A stretch of DNA of 5,155 nucleotides, taken from NCBI GenBank assembly GCA_905233775.1, contig CAJOEB010000069.1:1-5155 (forward strand), given 5' to 3'. Shown one piece after another: positions 4,689 through 5,155 of this stretch. The position numbers were made by a program, and so were the translations under genes. How positions within the stretch are numbered: position 1 is the first letter of the stretch; every line of letters begins with the position of its first letter. The notes beneath the pieces were generated by a model. It made no database searches. It saw nothing but the letters and a program-made list of their open reading frames with translations, and had not been told where the DNA came from. Source of the DNA: an uncultured Alphaproteobacteria bacterium. GTDB taxonomy: Bacteria; Pseudomonadota; Alphaproteobacteria; UBA3830.

Positions 4689-4883
4689 CTATTCAAATAA
4701 ATCGCTAACTTTGTACTTCAAAGCAGAAGCTATTCTTAATAAAGTACCTAGTGTAACCTTCCCCAAGTCTATCGGTTTCATCAAACGAAGTACTGTACCT
4801 TTAGATAAGCCCGAATTCTCCGTCACAATATATCTTGGTAAGCTACGTTTTTTCATTATTTTTGCTATTCGGCTTCTGTACAT
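4689..4883 (-). CDS. Small XRE/Cro-type helix-turn-helix DNA-binding protein
   Basis: This encodes 64 residues, essentially one five-helix Cro/C1-type domain. Helix 1 is IAKIMKKRSL, and helices 2-3 (the HTH) are YIVTENSGLSKGTVLRLMKP, with the conserved SGLSKGT turn typical of the family. The closing helices VTLGTLLRIASALKY and KVSDLFE match the usual L..IA.AL...-.LFE ending. It most likely binds DNA as a dimer and represses a promoter, possibly its own. The ATG at 4883 lies inside the end of the upstream HTH gene (19-base overlap), with GAGGAAG in front of it, so translation is probably coupled. Tandem single-domain XRE proteins occur in phage, plasmid and toxin-antitoxin settings, but no toxin gene is visible here. 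There is no sign of damage. Confidence 0.85.
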   Translation of the reverse strand: MYRSRIAKIMKKRSLPRYIVTENSGLSKGTVLRLMKPIDLGKVTLGTLLRIASALKYKVSDLFE

Positions 4884-5105
4884 GATGATTCTTCCTCTAG
4901 TACTTGAATTTCTTCATATAAATCTTCCAGCTCAACATTAAGCGCAGCAGCAATTTTGCAAAGCGAATCAAGACGACAAGAAGCTATTCGCTTATCTGAT
5001 CTTGCTTTTTGGATCGTAAATTTATCAACACCAGTTTCATCAATAAGATCCACTGTTTTTTTTCCTAAAAACTTTCATGAGTAATGGAACATTGCTGTGA
5101 ATCAT
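4865..5105 (-). pseudogene. Second XRE/Cro-type HTH gene, frame-broken in an A8 run
   Basis: The intact-looking part (4865-5053, from a GTG) gives 62 residues, with HTH helices (DLIDETGVDKFTIQKARSDK) and the family ending (LDSLCKIAAALNVELEDLYE), then an acidic tail EEIQVLEEESSCTEAE. It lacks helix 1. Helix 1 is found in the neighbouring frame from an ATG at 5105: MIHSNVPLLMKVFRKK. The two join if one A is taken from the eight As at 5056-5063 (minus strand). The join gives LMKVFRKKTVDLIDETG, with exactly the same helix 1 to turn spacing as the sister gene (IMKKRSLPRYIVTENSG, 17 residues each). So the ancestral protein was about 78 residues. The GTG start has no ribosome binding site. The ATG has AAGG 11 bases upstream. 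Its stop overlaps the start of the next HTH gene. Confidence 0.65.
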
Positions 5106-5155
5106 ACTTATTCTTGCCTTTTTCAATCGAAAATATGATAAAAAATGAGGATATA

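Noticed and set aside
4711..4941. Plus-strand frame of 76 codons opposite the HTH genes
   Set aside because: It is antisense to two recognisable XRE domains.

Overview
The window is a low-GC accessory region of a bacterium. Four frames begin with classical Sec signal peptides (short positive n-region, hydrophobic core, small residues before the cut), and three of these have Met as the predicted first mature residue. Shine-Dalgarno sites are clear. No tRNA, rRNA, CRISPR array or complete mobile element is visible. Small secreted proteins, an exported deaminase-like protein, frame-broken genes and long non-coding AT-rich gaps together suggest a host-associated, possibly intracellular Gram-negative bacterium of the amoeba/protist-symbiont kind. 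That taxonomic guess is inference only.

Left edge (1-305): the first 120 bases are much richer in GC (56 of 120) than the rest and hold the end of something running out of the window, with frames open on both strands. A leader with promoter-like boxes follows.

Left operon, plus strand (306-2111): a small exported protein with a degenerate Sel1-like pattern (306-767) is joined TAA-ATG to a signal-peptide-bearing frame (768-1256). Two more frames follow (1264-1461 and 1449-2111). Together they carry the two halves of a zinc-dependent nucleic-acid/nucleoside deaminase active site: HxE in the first and CxxC in the second. Removing one A from the A4 run at 1246-1249 and adding one T to the T5 run at 1444-1448 joins the three frames into one reading frame of about 447 residues: signal peptide, N-terminal domain, deaminase, charged helical tail. 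I read this as one secreted deaminase gene that is broken, or has been given two indel errors in sequencing.

Middle (2112-3533): about 1.4 kb without a convincing gene. It contains a cluster of inverted repeats leading to a strong ribosome binding site with a four-codon frame, a stretch with gene-like but startless or stop-broken frames on both strands, and short direct repeats.

Right half: a well-expressed-looking small exported protein (3534-3965, good promoter and ribosome binding site) converges on another small exported protein on the minus strand (4024-4389), with a GC-rich hairpin terminator between them. At the right end, two overlapping minus-strand genes encode small XRE/Cro-type helix-turn-helix proteins. 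The upstream one is split by a likely one-base insertion in an A8 run.
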